NCBI GenBank assembly: GCA_964549945.1
Contig: CAZJXD010000007.1
Span: 1 to 64,000, forward strand
Direction of reading: 5' to 3'
Length of the DNA stretch: 64,000 nucleotides
Source of the DNA: B25-G16 sp964549945
Lineage (GTDB): Bacteria > Desulfobacterota > DSM-4660 > Desulfatiglandales > B25-G16
Part shown: positions 15,170 to 24,286 of the stretch, piece after piece
How the letters are laid out: each line of letters starts with the position of its first letter
Numbering within the stretch: position 1 is the first letter of the stretch
Program-made: the position numbers and the translations under genes
Notes under the pieces: model-generated
Seen by the model: only the letters and a program-made list of their open reading frames with translations
What the model was told of the DNA's origin: nothing
Database searches by the model: none

Positions 15170-16354
15170 CTACTGTGCATATGGCCTTGGTTTTGAAGTC
15201 TGGGCAGCAAGTGGCCAGATTACCTTGAGCTTTCCATCCTGCCACTGTAACGTAACCATCGAGTAGCTCGGCACGCCTCTTTCATCGAAGTTGAGGTTTT
15301 GCGCAATCACCGTATCAAAGGAATGGCTGACGATGAAGTCCCGGAGAACAGTGTTATCTATACTTCCCGTTGCTCTCACGGCCTCCGCGATTATCTGGGC
15401 AGCGGCATAGGCACCAGCTCCATGATAGTCTGGGAGACGGCCGAAGCGGTCCTTGTATCTCATAGTCCATTCACTGGAAAACGTGACTGAGTCATGCCAC
15501 CAGGCAGTACCCATTATATTGTTGGCTAGAGCTCCTAAATTTTCTCCATACTTATAATCCGAGACGCCTGCAGTGAGCAGCACGTACTTTGGTTTGAAAT
15601 TTAGCTCAGCTATTGTCCGCGCAATGAGGACTGCATCGGGAAAGTACGTCCCTGCCATGAGCAGATCGGCATCTAGGTCCTTTGCTTTGGTAATCACAGA
15701 GGTTAGATCTGTAGCATCGGGTGGATATTTTTCATCAAGGACTACCGGAATTCCGTTTTTAATGGCCAGATCCTTTTCCCCTTTGGCATTTGCAATGCTC
15801 GCGGATTTATCTCCATAGATTACCGCTGCCTTTTTCGGCCACTGGTCTTTCGGAATAGTGTTAAGATACTCGAAAAAGCCAATGGCGTGTTGCTCAGAAA
15901 AGCCAGGTAAAGTAAGGAACATGTACTTAAATCCGGCCTCAAAGATCTTGCTCGCAGTGCCCCCGCCTTGGAGTAACACCATTTTGTACTTCTCCGCAAT
16001 CCTGCCCACAGGATATATGATGGTGCTGCTGTAAGGCCCCAGCAGGAGATCGACCTTATCGGTATTAATGAGCCGCTCATAAAGACCAACAGCCTTATCT
16101 GCCGAGCTCTCATCATCGTAAATGATGAGCTTGACCGGCCTGTCTAAAAGCCCGCCTTTCGTATTGACATCATCCTCCCACATTAAGTAGGCTTCCTCAT
16201 AGTAGGATCCTGAGTCAGCATACCGGCCTGACTGGGAGATGGTGAATCCAATCTTTATAGGCTCAGCAGCCCGTGCTGGTGTTCCATTTATGGTGAGGGC
16301 AAAGAACCCCAACAACAGAGCCAAGGACGATAGTTTCAAATACCTCATTTTCAT
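15170..16354 (-). CDS. livK: Branched-chain-amino-acid-type ABC transporter substrate-binding protein
   Basis: 394 residues from the ATG at 16354, chosen for the G-rich ribosome site and because the next residues form a clean signal peptide (cleavage after Ala-Arg-Ala near residue 29). The mature part is a type I periplasmic binding protein (Leu/Ile/Val-binding family): 'IKIGFTISQSGRYADSG', 'DDVNTKGGLLDRPVKLIIYD' and 'LLLGPYSSTIIYPVGRIAEK'. It captures the ligand in the periplasm for LivHMGF. It is the last gene of a unit beginning with the GntR regulator and DUF4392 gene. Liv-type systems also import amides, urea and aromatic or dicarboxylic acids, so the ligand need not be a branched-chain amino acid. 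Confidence 0.92.
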   Translation of the reverse strand: MKMRYLKLSSLALLLGFFALTINGTPARAAEPIKIGFTISQSGRYADSGSYYEEAYLMWEDDVNTKGGLLDRPVKLIIYDDESSADKAVGLYERLINTDKVDLLLGPYSSTIIYPVGRIAEKYKMVLLQGGGTASKIFEAGFKYMFLTLPGFSEQHAIGFFEYLNTIPKDQWPKKAAVIYGDKSASIANAKGEKDLAIKNGIPVVLDEKYPPDATDLTSVITKAKDLDADLLMAGTYFPDAVLIARTIAELNFKPKYVLLTAGVSDYKYGENLGALANNIMGTAWWHDSVTFSSEWTMRYKDRFGRLPDYHGAGAYAAAQIIAEAVRATGSIDNTVLRDFIVSHSFDTVIAQNLNFDERGVPSYSMVTLQWQDGKLKVIWPLAAQTSKPRPYAQ

Positions 16355-16403
16355 TTTTGTCCCCCCTTTTTGATGAATGTTTGATTGCCATAGCCTGTTC
16401 ATG

Positions 16404-17138
16404 TTACAAATCACTCGTTTTGCTACCACCTCCCCCCAAATAGAGCTGGCGGACTCTAGTATCCTCCAGTAATTCAACCCCGCTTCCCTGAAACCGGATC
16501 CTTCCCATGTCCAGCACATAGCCAAAGTCCGCCGCTTCCAATCCTTGAACCGCATTCTGCTCGACCATTAAGACCCCTATCTTCTTTTCTTGGTTTAAGG
16601 TTTGTATTTTTTTAAAGATCATCTTGCGTATCATGGGAGCGAGGCCGAGGGACGGTTCATCGATGAGCATGTACTTTGGGTCCAGGACAAGTACACGACC
16701 GATCTCTACCATCTGTTGCTCGCCCCCACTAAGGGTATACGCCTTCCGACTTCGATAGCCCTCCAAGATTGGAAATATTTCGTAGATGAGCTTTATACGG
16801 GCCTCTACCATGCTTTTATCTTTGAGTATGAATCCCCCCATTCGTAAATTTTCCCATACAGTCATATCCGGGAATACTGTTCTGCCTTGAGGAACATAAG
16901 AGACCCCCTTGCGCATAGTTCTATTCGCCTTAGAGTTGGTTATGTCTTCCCCATTAAGGGTGATGGAGCCGCATTCAATAGTAACCAAACCCATAATGGC
17001 CTTCAACACTGTTGACTTTCCTGCGCCGTTTGGGCCAATAAGACAAATTATATCCCTCTGGGTGATGTTCAGGGAGATACGTTGGAGAATCTTAACGCCC
17101 TTTTGGTATGATGCTTCCACTTCATCGAGCCTAAGCAT
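16404..17138 (-). CDS. livF: ABC transporter ATP-binding protein LivF
   Basis: 244 residues from the ATG at 17138, one base after the livG stop; the frame extends upstream inside livG, but homology begins at 'MLRLDEVEASY'. Walker A 'GPNGAGKST', Q-loop 'YVPQGRTVFPDMTV', signature 'LSGGEQQMVEIGR' and Walker B 'YMLIDEPSLGLAP' are all intact. LivF is one of two ATPases energising LivHM at the inner membrane. The gene order H-M-G-F-K in one direction is the usual Liv operon layout. Confidence 0.94.
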   Translation of the reverse strand: MLRLDEVEASYQKGVKILQRISLNITQRDIICLIGPNGAGKSTVLKAIMGLVTIECGSITLNGEDITNSKANRTMRKGVSYVPQGRTVFPDMTVWENLRMGGFILKDKSMVEARIKLIYEIFPILEGYRSRKAYTLSGGEQQMVEIGRVLVLDPKYMLIDEPSLGLAPMIRKMIFKKIQTLNQEKKIGVLMVEQNAVQGLEAADFGYVLDMGRIRFQGSGVELLEDTRVRQLYLGGGGSKTSDL

Positions 17139-17139
17139 C

Positions 17140-17868
17140 TCAGTCGCCAAGATAAGCCTCCAAGACCTTATCATTTTGCTGAATCGCACTCGGCTTTCCT
17201 TCGGCCAGCTTCTGTCCGTGATGCAGCACCACAATGTGATGACAGAGGCTCATAATAACATCCATGTTGTGTTCAATAATAAAAAACTCCTTTCCTTGCC
17301 TATTTTCTTCCACGATCCATTCATTAATGCTTACCTGTAATGAGGGATTTATTCCTGAAGAGGGTTCGTCCAGCAAGATGATCTCAGCATCTACCATGAA
17401 CGAAAGCGCCAACTCCAATAGTTTGCTTTGCCCATAGGAAAGAGAGGCTGCCGGATCATCCCTATAGGTAGCGAGCCCAATAGATTCCAAGAGCCGAAGT
17501 GCCCTAGCCGGGCGTCCATCCCTTTTTGGGCTCCTCACGAGATGGGAGAGGCTATTATTCCTCGCGGGAACCAACATATTCTCTAATACGGTAAGTTTCG
17601 GAAAGATCCGGGTGATCTGAAAGGTGCGTATAATCCCCAGCTTCACCACCTGATGAGGCCTAAGCCCATCAATGCGATGCTCTTTATACCAGATCTCACC
17701 CCCATCAACAGGTAAAAACCCTGTCATAAGGTTGAACAATGTCGTTTTTCCAGATCCATTAGGGCCAATAAGGCCGGTAATGGAGCCCTGAGATGTCTGA
17801 AAGCTCACACGGTCAATAGCTCGTATTCCTCCGAAATCCTTTATTACATCCTTTACCACCAAACTCAT
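17140..17868 (-). CDS. livG: ABC transporter ATP-binding protein LivG
   Basis: 242 residues. Walker A 'GPNGSGKTT' (residues 37-45), signature 'LSYGQSKLLELAL' and Walker B 'IILLDEPSSGINP' are present, followed by the D-loop/H-switch region 'FFIIEHNMDVIM'. It pairs with LivF to power the Liv permease. The signature is Leu-Ser-Tyr-Gly-Gln, a normal LivG variant. It lies 50 bp after livM. Confidence 0.94.
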   Translation of the reverse strand: MSLVVKDVIKDFGGIRAIDRVSFQTSQGSITGLIGPNGSGKTTLFNLMTGFLPVDGGEIWYKEHRIDGLRPHQVVKLGIIRTFQITRIFPKLTVLENMLVPARNNSLSHLVRSPKRDGRPARALRLLESIGLATYRDDPAASLSYGQSKLLELALSFMVDAEIILLDEPSSGINPSLQVSINEWIVEENRQGKEFFIIEHNMDVIMSLCHHIVVLHHGQKLAEGKPSAIQQNDKVLEAYLGD

Positions 17869-17918
17869 GAATCCATCCTGATATATTGTACCCGCCTTAG
17901 AAGCTTTGTGGCTAAACC

Positions 17919-18896
17919 TTAGCCCTCTCTGAGCATAAACCCCCTTTGCTTTCCTCCATAGATTCTCTCTTTGAGAGATAGAAGGCCACCGGGAAGGAAA
18001 ATGGCAAAGGTTACCAAAATAAACCCGAACACGACGAGCCGAACTTGATGGCCGATAGTAAAACTAAGAATCTCAGAGGCCACTACAATAATAGTCGCTC
18101 CAATAATAGGCCCGGAAACGGTCCCTAATCCCCCTAATATGGCCATTAGAAGAATATTAGCGCTGTACAGGATACTAAAACATGAATCGGGATTCACATA
18201 TTCCAGATACGATGCAAAGACGCCTCCTACCATGCCGGGGAAGAACGCGCTCACCATGAAAGCAAACACCTTGTGTTTAGTGGTGTTAATCCCCAATCCC
18301 TCCGCCTTTTCCTCATCTTCCCTAATAGCCATTAACCCTATGCCTAATCTAGTTTTTGTAATGAAATAGACGGTAAGGATGGTGAGAGTGGCTATGGCGA
18401 GTGTGCCGTAGTAGTAAGGAATCTTCTCAAACTCGAGAGTCCACGAACTTACGGGAAGGAGCAATCCCTCTGCTCCACCGAAGATATCAAAATTCAGAAA
18501 AACATACCTTCCTATTGTCGCGAGGGCAAGGGTAGCGATGGCGAAGTACGGACCTCTCAATCGGAGCGATATATAGCCGAAAATAAGGGCTATCAAGGCC
18601 CCTACAATACCACCAAAAAAATAGGTCGCAAATGCGGGCATATCCCAAACAGTGATAAGCATAGCGGTGCTGTAGCCTCCAACTCCAAAGAAGAGAACAT
18701 GGCCGAAGGATATATAACCCGCATAGCCACCCGGCAAATTCCATGACTCCACCAGTGTAATATAGACAAAGATTACGATCATTACATGAAGCAGATATCG
18801 ATTACGGACGAAGACGGGAACCAGCAGGAGGCTTAAGAGCGATAAAATCACAAGAAAATTCCGGTACTTCAATACATATATCACCTTGAAGGTCAT
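17919..18896 (-). CDS. livM: Branched-chain-type ABC transporter permease LivM
   Basis: 325 residues with eight to nine predicted membrane helices. It has the LivM landmark 'NLPGGYAGYISFGHVLFFGV' near residue 53 and the coupling loop 'GLMAIREDEEKAEGLGINTT' (about residues 187-206), which docks on the ATPases. It forms the membrane channel with LivH. Its ATG overlaps the livH stop by 4 bp. Confidence 0.94.
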   Translation of the reverse strand: MTFKVIYVLKYRNFLVILSLLSLLLVPVFVRNRYLLHVMIVIFVYITLVESWNLPGGYAGYISFGHVLFFGVGGYSTAMLITVWDMPAFATYFFGGIVGALIALIFGYISLRLRGPYFAIATLALATIGRYVFLNFDIFGGAEGLLLPVSSWTLEFEKIPYYYGTLAIATLTILTVYFITKTRLGIGLMAIREDEEKAEGLGINTTKHKVFAFMVSAFFPGMVGGVFASYLEYVNPDSCFSILYSANILLMAILGGLGTVSGPIIGATIIVVASEILSFTIGHQVRLVVFGFILVTFAIFLPGGLLSLKERIYGGKQRGFMLREG

Positions 18897-19774
18897 ATAC
18901 GGGCTCCTTTAGTGCCTAAAAGCCCCTGTGGCCTTTGAACGAGTGTGATGATGAGAATTGCAAATGCAACCATAGGCCCCCACTGGGATCCGAAATAATA
19001 CGATGATATAGATTCAGCCGTTCCAATTATTAAAGCCGCCAGTATAGCACCGTTTACTTGTCCCAAACCTCCCAAGACAATGACGCTAAAGACTACCCCT
19101 AACCATTGCCAGTGCAAGGCGGGATAAAAAGAATAGATGATTCCCATTAGGGAGCCACCTACTGCCGCCATTGCCGTTGATATACCGAAGACAATAATGA
19201 AGACTCGATCCACATCCACTCCGAGAACCTGTGCTGTCTCCCGATCCTGGCTCACAGCCCGTATAGCCCGTCCTGTCTCTGTCTTCTTTAAAAACAGCAA
19301 TAGCGCGGATATCACTACGGTGGCCACCGCGAAGGCCATAGCCCTGGAAATCGATATAGTGAATCCGAAAACCGTGATGCTTTTCCCCTGATAGACTGAA
19401 TAGATAGCAGTGTAGTTCGTTGTCCAAATGATTCCCGCGGTATTCTCAAGGATTAAAATTACGCCAAAAAATGCCAAGAGAACAGCCATTGGTGGTCCAC
19501 TTTTTAAGGGAGCTACAATGAATCTATAGAGCGCAACTCCTAAAAGCGAGAGAAGGGGCGCCGTAATCAGTATCGATACAAAGGGATCCAAGGATAGTTT
19601 TGTGGCAATTGTATAGCTGAAGTAACAACCAAGGATAATCAACATAGTGTGGGAGATTTGAAGAACCCTAACGACCCCGAAGATAAGGGAGAGGCCCGAG
19701 GCCATCAATGCATAGACTCCTCCCAATAGAATGCCGTTAATTACGATCTGGAGTAAGGTATGAGAAACCCCCAT
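18893..19774 (-). CDS. livH: Branched-chain-type ABC transporter permease LivH
   Basis: 293 residues from the ATG at 19774 (AGGGGAA ribosome site; the open frame extends to 19819 inside the upstream gene). Multi-helix permease with LivH features: 'LQIVINGILLGGVYALMASG' at the start and the EAA-like coupling loop 'AIRAVSQDRETAQVLGVDVD'. It starts only 7 bp after the DUF4392 stop, so enzyme and transporter are co-transcribed, which links this importer to that enzyme's pathway. Confidence 0.94.
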   Translation of the reverse strand: MGVSHTLLQIVINGILLGGVYALMASGLSLIFGVVRVLQISHTMLIILGCYFSYTIATKLSLDPFVSILITAPLLSLLGVALYRFIVAPLKSGPPMAVLLAFFGVILILENTAGIIWTTNYTAIYSVYQGKSITVFGFTISISRAMAFAVATVVISALLLFLKKTETGRAIRAVSQDRETAQVLGVDVDRVFIIVFGISTAMAAVGGSLMGIIYSFYPALHWQWLGVVFSVIVLGGLGQVNGAILAALIIGTAESISSYYFGSQWGPMVAFAILIITLVQRPQGLLGTKGARI

Positions 19775-19781
19775 TTTTCCC

Positions 19782-20846
19782 CTAAGGACAAGCCCGTTTG
19801 ACAGCAATCCCTTTGTCAACCAAGGCTCCTAAAAGATCTACCATACTCATGTGAACGCTCATCGGCAGAGAATCGACGCCGCCACTCACATACCCGCTCC
19901 CTCCATCTATAAGTCCCGCGTCTACACAGGCATGGAGCACTTGCTGCTCAATCTTCGGGGAGTGAAAGATCTCACGATTTCCCTCAAGCAGCGCTAACAT
20001 CGCCGAGATGCCATAGGCTCCCCAATTCGAGACAGCTGCGGGAACCAGCAAGTCTGTTTTTGTGGTTGGCACGATGCTTCCCCCACAAGGACATCTACAT
20101 TTCTTGCCGTAAGGGAGCCATCGCCGAAGCTCATCAGCGATGACTCCCATGCCTATCTCGTTCCCTCCATCGCCAATACCGATAGTGAGGATTCCTCTTT
20201 CCTTGGCCTTTCTTATGAGGATATCTATCTTCGCCATCGGCCACGTAGTATCATCTCCCCGGCTCGTATGGATAATGCCCCTCTCATTCATTCCCCCCTT
20301 CTCAATGGAGATCGCTGCCCGAACGGGGTATGCGGTAAGTAATTTGTTTGATACTTCTTCTGCCTCTATGGGCTCCGTGGGAAAACCCAAAACCGAAGCA
20401 GCGTGCAAGGGAGCCTGAGATTCAGTAGCAGTCATGAGCTCTTCTTCGGAAGAAACCACTTTAAAACCAGCAGACGCGCATACCTTCTCCATCGGTGCAA
20501 TAAGCCTCTCCTCTATAAGGAACATGACAATAGCATTCCTTGCCCTATGTAAAGCCATTCCCAATAATGCAGCTCCTGGTGGTCCATCTGTCTCAGCAAT
20601 GTCAGGGCTCACATGTGGCCTGTCTGGCCAACCAGTAGCAATAAGAACAACCCCCCCCTCCTGGAATGACTCATGGAGGCATTTTGCAGTCAGGAACGTG
20701 AGGGGATTATCGTAAAGCGCACGAGTATGGCGGTAAAGCCTACCTGACACTGTCCTGAAGGGAAGGTCCACGGTTATCAGCCGATCAATGTTCTCAGATA
20801 CTTCCCTGAGGATATCTCCTTCACCCATTTCACCAATATCGAACAT
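19782..20846 (-). CDS. DUF4392 / D-glutamate-cyclase-like protein
   Basis: 354 residues. The DUF4392 family is the one to which mammalian D-glutamate cyclase (D-Glu to 5-oxo-D-proline) belongs. Diagnostic blocks are 'VVLIATGWPDRPHVSPDIAE' (residues 66-85), 'DGPPGAALLGMALHRA', 'SIEKGGMNERG', 'IGIGDGGNEIGMG' and a late 'GGVDSLPM'. GAGG precedes the ATG at 20846; a second Met lies six codons in. The gene sits 15 bp downstream of the GntR regulator and 7 bp upstream of livH. A cyclase or lactam/dehydration-type reaction on an amino-dicarboxylate is a reasonable guess, but the actual substrate is unknown. Confidence 0.82.
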   Translation of the reverse strand: MFDIGEMGEGDILREVSENIDRLITVDLPFRTVSGRLYRHTRALYDNPLTFLTAKCLHESFQEGGVVLIATGWPDRPHVSPDIAETDGPPGAALLGMALHRARNAIVMFLIEERLIAPMEKVCASAGFKVVSSEEELMTATESQAPLHAASVLGFPTEPIEAEEVSNKLLTAYPVRAAISIEKGGMNERGIIHTSRGDDTTWPMAKIDILIRKAKERGILTIGIGDGGNEIGMGVIADELRRWLPYGKKCRCPCGGSIVPTTKTDLLVPAAVSNWGAYGISAMLALLEGNREIFHSPKIEQQVLHACVDAGLIDGGSGYVSGGVDSLPMSVHMSMVDLLGALVDKGIAVKRACP

Positions 20847-20861
20847 CCAACGATCCTCAAA

Positions 20862-21584
20862 TTACAAATAATCCTTTACCTCCTTTACTGTACGGTCAAA
20901 ATGGTCACGGATAAGGGTTTTTGCGCTTTCTAAGTCCTTCGTTTCAATGGCCTTTACTATCTTTTCATGTTCATAGAAGTACGCCTTTATATGGTGGTAG
21001 TCTGAAAAGTACCTTTGGACGGCTGCTATCCAAAGTGGCTGGTCCGCAATACTAAGGAGATATTCTAAAATCTTGACAAAAAGTGAATTGTGGGTTGCCT
21101 CAGCTATAGCCAGGTGGAATTTCTTGTTGCTCTCAAAATAACCATCGAGATCATGTGCTTCGATGGCCTGTCTCATCTCTGCCACTATTCCATGCATGAT
21201 CTCAAGATCTGCTTGTTGAACTTCGGAGATTACTAACTCCACTATAGCCGACTCAATGGCCTTCCTTGCTCTAAGAGCCTCAAATGGGCTCTCATTCTCC
21301 TCTAGGACGGCAATGGCCTTGGAACGGAGAAGCTGATTCTTTACCTTTCCCTTCACATACGTTCCATCACCGGCGAGACTCTCAACCGCTCCCACAATCT
21401 GTAATGCGCTCAAGGCCTCCCTCACCGGCGGCCGACTCGTTCCCATCTCCTCGGCAATCTTCCGTTCGGCCGGCAGGCGATCCCCTTCCTTGAATACACC
21501 CCGCGATATGGCTTCAAGAATCTCCTCTGCAACTAGACTGCTTTTCTTTCTTCCGCCAAAATCTCTGATCTTTTGAAAAAACAT
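20862..21584 (-). CDS. GntR/FadR-family transcriptional regulator (FCD domain)
   Basis: 240 residues. The N-terminal winged helix has the GntR signature 'EGDRLPAERKIAEEMGTSRP' around residues 37-56 and 'PVREALSALQIVGAVES' after it. The C-terminal all-helical FCD effector domain has the conserved acidic/His metal pattern ('FHLAIAEATHN' and a late His in 'RDHF'). Such regulators are usually repressors released by a small acid, often the pathway substrate. It is divergent from the AtuA-like gene and leads the DUF4392-Liv operon, so it very likely controls both arms through the repeats at 21613-21636 and autoregulates. Confidence 0.9.
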   Translation of the reverse strand: MFFQKIRDFGGRKKSSLVAEEILEAISRGVFKEGDRLPAERKIAEEMGTSRPPVREALSALQIVGAVESLAGDGTYVKGKVKNQLLRSKAIAVLEENESPFEALRARKAIESAIVELVISEVQQADLEIMHGIVAEMRQAIEAHDLDGYFESNKKFHLAIAEATHNSLFVKILEYLLSIADQPLWIAAVQRYFSDYHHIKAYFYEHEKIVKAIETKDLESAKTLIRDHFDRTVKEVKDYL

Positions 21585-21585
21585 C

Positions 21586-21670
21586 TTGACACACCCCTTG
21601 TAATGGAGAATATTGGTAATATTGGTATGACTGGTAATATAAATTTATCTTTGCCCTGTTTTAAAGTCAA
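21586..21670. promoter_or_regulatory. Divergent promoter pair flanking a three-repeat operator
   Basis: Plus strand: TTGACA (21586-21591), 17-bp spacer, AATATT (21609-21614), directed to the AtuA-like gene. Minus strand: TTGACT (21670-21665), 17-bp spacer, TAAATT (21647-21642), directed to gntR. Between the two -10 regions are three (T/C)TGGTA repeats at 21613, 21622 and 21631, exactly 9 bp apart. Both expected start sites fall in or beside this array, the right place for repression by the adjacent GntR protein. Promoter matches are by eye. Confidence 0.55.
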
Positions 21671-21700
21671 GAAAAAAGATGCGATAAGGAGTTATGTAGA

Positions 21701-23068
21701 ATGGAAAAAATGACATTCATCTCCCCTACCGGACACCTAGGGTTTACCCCCATAGAAAAGGGCAGCTTCTATGATGGGATGAAAAAACGGCCCGATTACG
21801 TCATCGCTGATTCAGGAAGCTGTGATATTGGCCCCCATCCACTGGGCTCAAATGAGCATGCGAGCCCTGAGGAATGGCAGAGACATGATCTTGAGGTGAT
21901 GTTGCTTGAGTCCAGAAGGTCAGGGAGCACCATGATTGTGGGTTCTGCTTCCGATACGGGTGCTGATAAGGGTGTTGATCAGTATGTGGGGATTATAAAA
22001 AAGTTGGCCGAAATCCATGGGCTTCCCCGATTTACATTGGGGTATATCTATTCGGAGGTTTCGAAGAATACCTTAAGGAAAAAAATCGAATCGGGTATTG
22101 AGGTAAAAGGTTTGGGGGATCGTCCTAAGCTCACCCTTGAACAACTCGATCGGACAAATCACATCGTCGCCCTTATGGGAGTTGAGCCGATCATCAAGGC
22201 CTTAGACCTCGACGCCGATGTGATCATTGCAGGCCGATCAAGTGACTCCTGTATCTTTGCTGCCCCTGCCATACGAGCTGGTTTCCCTAAGGCAACCGCC
22301 TACTACATGGGCAAGGTGTTGGAATGCGCTTCTTTTGCAGCGGAACCCTTTATGGGAAAAGAATCCATCATAGGCACCATAACCCGGGATGAGGTGTACG
22401 TGACCCCCATGCACCCTGATCAGCGGTGTACCGTAGCCTCAATTGCGAGTCACGCCATGTATGAGAGAAGGGATCCCTTTTATGAGCAGGTGGCAGGGGG
22501 CTACCTTGACATGACCAATTGCCAGTACGAACAAGCAGATGAAAAAACGACTAGAATTACCGGCTTTTCGTTTCACGATGATCCAGTATATAAGGTGAAA
22601 CTCGAGGGAGCGGGAAAGGTTGGGGAACGAGCCCTTTCCATTGCCGGGATTAGAGATCCATACACTATAAAACATATGGATATGGTGATAGCCTGGGCAA
22701 GGGGCAAGGTGAGAGAACGGTGGGGTGAGGCGGGAGATACATACCAGCTTTACTATCACATCTATGGAAGGGATGGGGTTATGGGCCCCTGGGAACCGGA
22801 GAAAGAAGATCTTCCTCGGGAAATCTGTGTCGTTGTTGAAGCCATAGCTAGCAAATTCAAAGATGCGGAGTCGATCTGTGCCCTCGGCACGAGAAACCTG
22901 TTCTACGCCCGGCTCCCCGAGGTACGAGGTACTGCTGGAACAGCAGCCCTCATGATGGATGAGGTGCTCAGGGGAAAAGATGGCTATGAATGGACCATCA
23001 ATCATGTTTTGCCCTTAGATGATCCTTTGGAGATATTCACTATTAAGACCGAGGAGGTTGGTGTTTAG
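21701..23068 (+). CDS. Acyclic terpene utilisation AtuA-like protein (DUF1446)
   Basis: 455 residues of the AtuA/DUF1446 family. Typical segments are 'PDYVIADSGSCDIGPHPLGS' near residues 31-50, 'IVGSASDTGADKGVDQYVGI' near residue 86 and 'ADVIIAGRSSDSCIFAAPAI' near residue 175. The ribosome site is AAGGAG, 9 bases before the ATG. The family occurs beside terpene, amino-acid and organic-acid degradation genes, but no reaction has been assigned with certainty, so the terpene name should not be taken literally. Here it is followed after 11 bp by DUF4387, its usual partner, and faces the GntR-DUF4392-Liv arm. That suggests a cytoplasmic enzyme complex for an imported amino or carboxylic acid. Confidence 0.87.
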   Translation: MEKMTFISPTGHLGFTPIEKGSFYDGMKKRPDYVIADSGSCDIGPHPLGSNEHASPEEWQRHDLEVMLLESRRSGSTMIVGSASDTGADKGVDQYVGIIKKLAEIHGLPRFTLGYIYSEVSKNTLRKKIESGIEVKGLGDRPKLTLEQLDRTNHIVALMGVEPIIKALDLDADVIIAGRSSDSCIFAAPAIRAGFPKATAYYMGKVLECASFAAEPFMGKESIIGTITRDEVYVTPMHPDQRCTVASIASHAMYERRDPFYEQVAGGYLDMTNCQYEQADEKTTRITGFSFHDDPVYKVKLEGAGKVGERALSIAGIRDPYTIKHMDMVIAWARGKVRERWGEAGDTYQLYYHIYGRDGVMGPWEPEKEDLPREICVVVEAIASKFKDAESICALGTRNLFYARLPEVRGTAGTAALMMDEVLRGKDGYEWTINHVLPLDDPLEIFTIKTEEVGV

Positions 23069-23079
23069 GGAGGAAAGAA

Positions 23080-23397
23080 ATGGGAAAAAAATTGGTTGAT
23101 TTGGCGAAGACAATCCGAAGTAAGAATGCTGGGGTAGATCATATCACCTTTGACATAATCTTCAGGGATAAGGAAAACTACGACCTTGTGAAATCGAGCA
23201 AGGCTATCACAAGGGAAAACATTGCGAGACTTTATGGCATTCCAATCGAACAGATCTCTGACTTTGTGGAATATGATCCAGGGTTCGCAATAAAATTTAC
23301 CCTTAAAAGGAATCGTCCGAGCGGAACCCCTGGTGAGAGCGACCTTCTTGGATCACAGCAATACCCGCCCTTATTTGAGATAGAAATCCCTTGCTAG
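23080..23397 (+). CDS. DUF4387 protein, partner of the AtuA-like protein
   Basis: 105 residues of the DUF4387 family: 'LAKTIRSKNAGVDHITFDII' near the N-terminus, 'RDKENYDLVKSS' and a C-terminal 'DLLGSQQYPPLFEIEIP'. The family is found next to, or fused to, AtuA-like proteins, suggesting a small subunit of the same enzyme. AGGGAGG precedes the ATG, and the 11-bp gap shows co-expression with the AtuA-like gene. No signal peptide or membrane segment. Reaction unknown. Confidence 0.85.
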   Translation: MGKKLVDLAKTIRSKNAGVDHITFDIIFRDKENYDLVKSSKAITRENIARLYGIPIEQISDFVEYDPGFAIKFTLKRNRPSGTPGESDLLGSQQYPPLFEIEIPC

Positions 23398-23549
23398 CGT
23401 CACTGCCATAGCGCCGCTGAAATCATATCTCAATTCAATTTAATCCGCATGCGGAGGCACTTCTAGCCATTAAGAAAGTGCCAAGAAGCCAGGAAACCCC
23501 TCCTCGCTCAGGGATTGACTAATCCGTTGCATCCCAATACACTTGATTA

Positions 23550-24275
23550 ATGAATCCCCGAATCTACATTGGCACCTCGGGTTGGATTTACAACCACTGG
23601 GCTGAGGTATTCTACCCAAAGGATTGTCCCAAGGGGAGGTGGCTGGAGTTTTATGCAGGGCATTTCAGTACCGTTGAGTTGAACGCCAGCTTTTACCGGC
23701 TCCCCAAGCCCAAGACCTTTGAGAACTGGAGGCAAAGGACGCCCGATGATTTCCTGTGGGCGGTAAAGGCCAGCAGGTACATCACCCACGTAAAGAGGCT
23801 CAGGGAGGTGGAAGAGCCACTTGAGAGGCTCTACGGCTCCGTTGAGATACTGGAGGAGAAACTGGGTCCAATCCTCTTTCAGCTGCCGCCCAGCCTAGCC
23901 TTTCACGAGGAGGTATTCAGCCGGTTTTGTCAGCACCTCAAGATAGGTCGCCTTCACGCCCTCGAGGTGAGGCATCCGAGCTGGGAACACCAAAAGGCGA
24001 TCGAGATACTCAGGGATCACAACATGGCCCTCTGTGTTTCCGATACCGCGGGCCGCTACCCTTATATCGAAGAGAATACGGCCTCGTTCTTCTATATCAG
24101 GCTGCATGGCTCCCAACAACTCTACGCCTCTGAATACTCCGAGGGGGAACTGGAGGGCTATGCCCGAAAAATCAGGGATTGGGCCAAGGACACCTATCTC
24201 TACTTCGACAACGATTACCATGGTTACGCCGTGAAGAACGCGAGGAGAATGAAGGAAATTTTAGGGTTCTCATAA
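23550..24275 (+). CDS. DUF72 (YecE-like) TIM-barrel protein
   Basis: 241 residues of the DUF72/YecE family: N-terminal 'YIGTSGWIYNHWAEVFYP' (residues 5-22), 'TVELNASFYRLPKPKTFENW' (41-60), 'GPILFQLPPSL', 'LEVRHPSW' and a C-terminal 'YLYFDNDYHGYAVKNA'. The fold is a TIM barrel and the biochemical function is unknown despite wide distribution. The start ATG has no strong ribosome site. The radical SAM gene follows after 11 bp, so they are probably co-transcribed. Confidence 0.88.
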   Translation: MNPRIYIGTSGWIYNHWAEVFYPKDCPKGRWLEFYAGHFSTVELNASFYRLPKPKTFENWRQRTPDDFLWAVKASRYITHVKRLREVEEPLERLYGSVEILEEKLGPILFQLPPSLAFHEEVFSRFCQHLKIGRLHALEVRHPSWEHQKAIEILRDHNMALCVSDTAGRYPYIEENTASFFYIRLHGSQQLYASEYSEGELEGYARKIRDWAKDTYLYFDNDYHGYAVKNARRMKEILGFS

Positions 24276-24286
24276 GGCACCTCACC

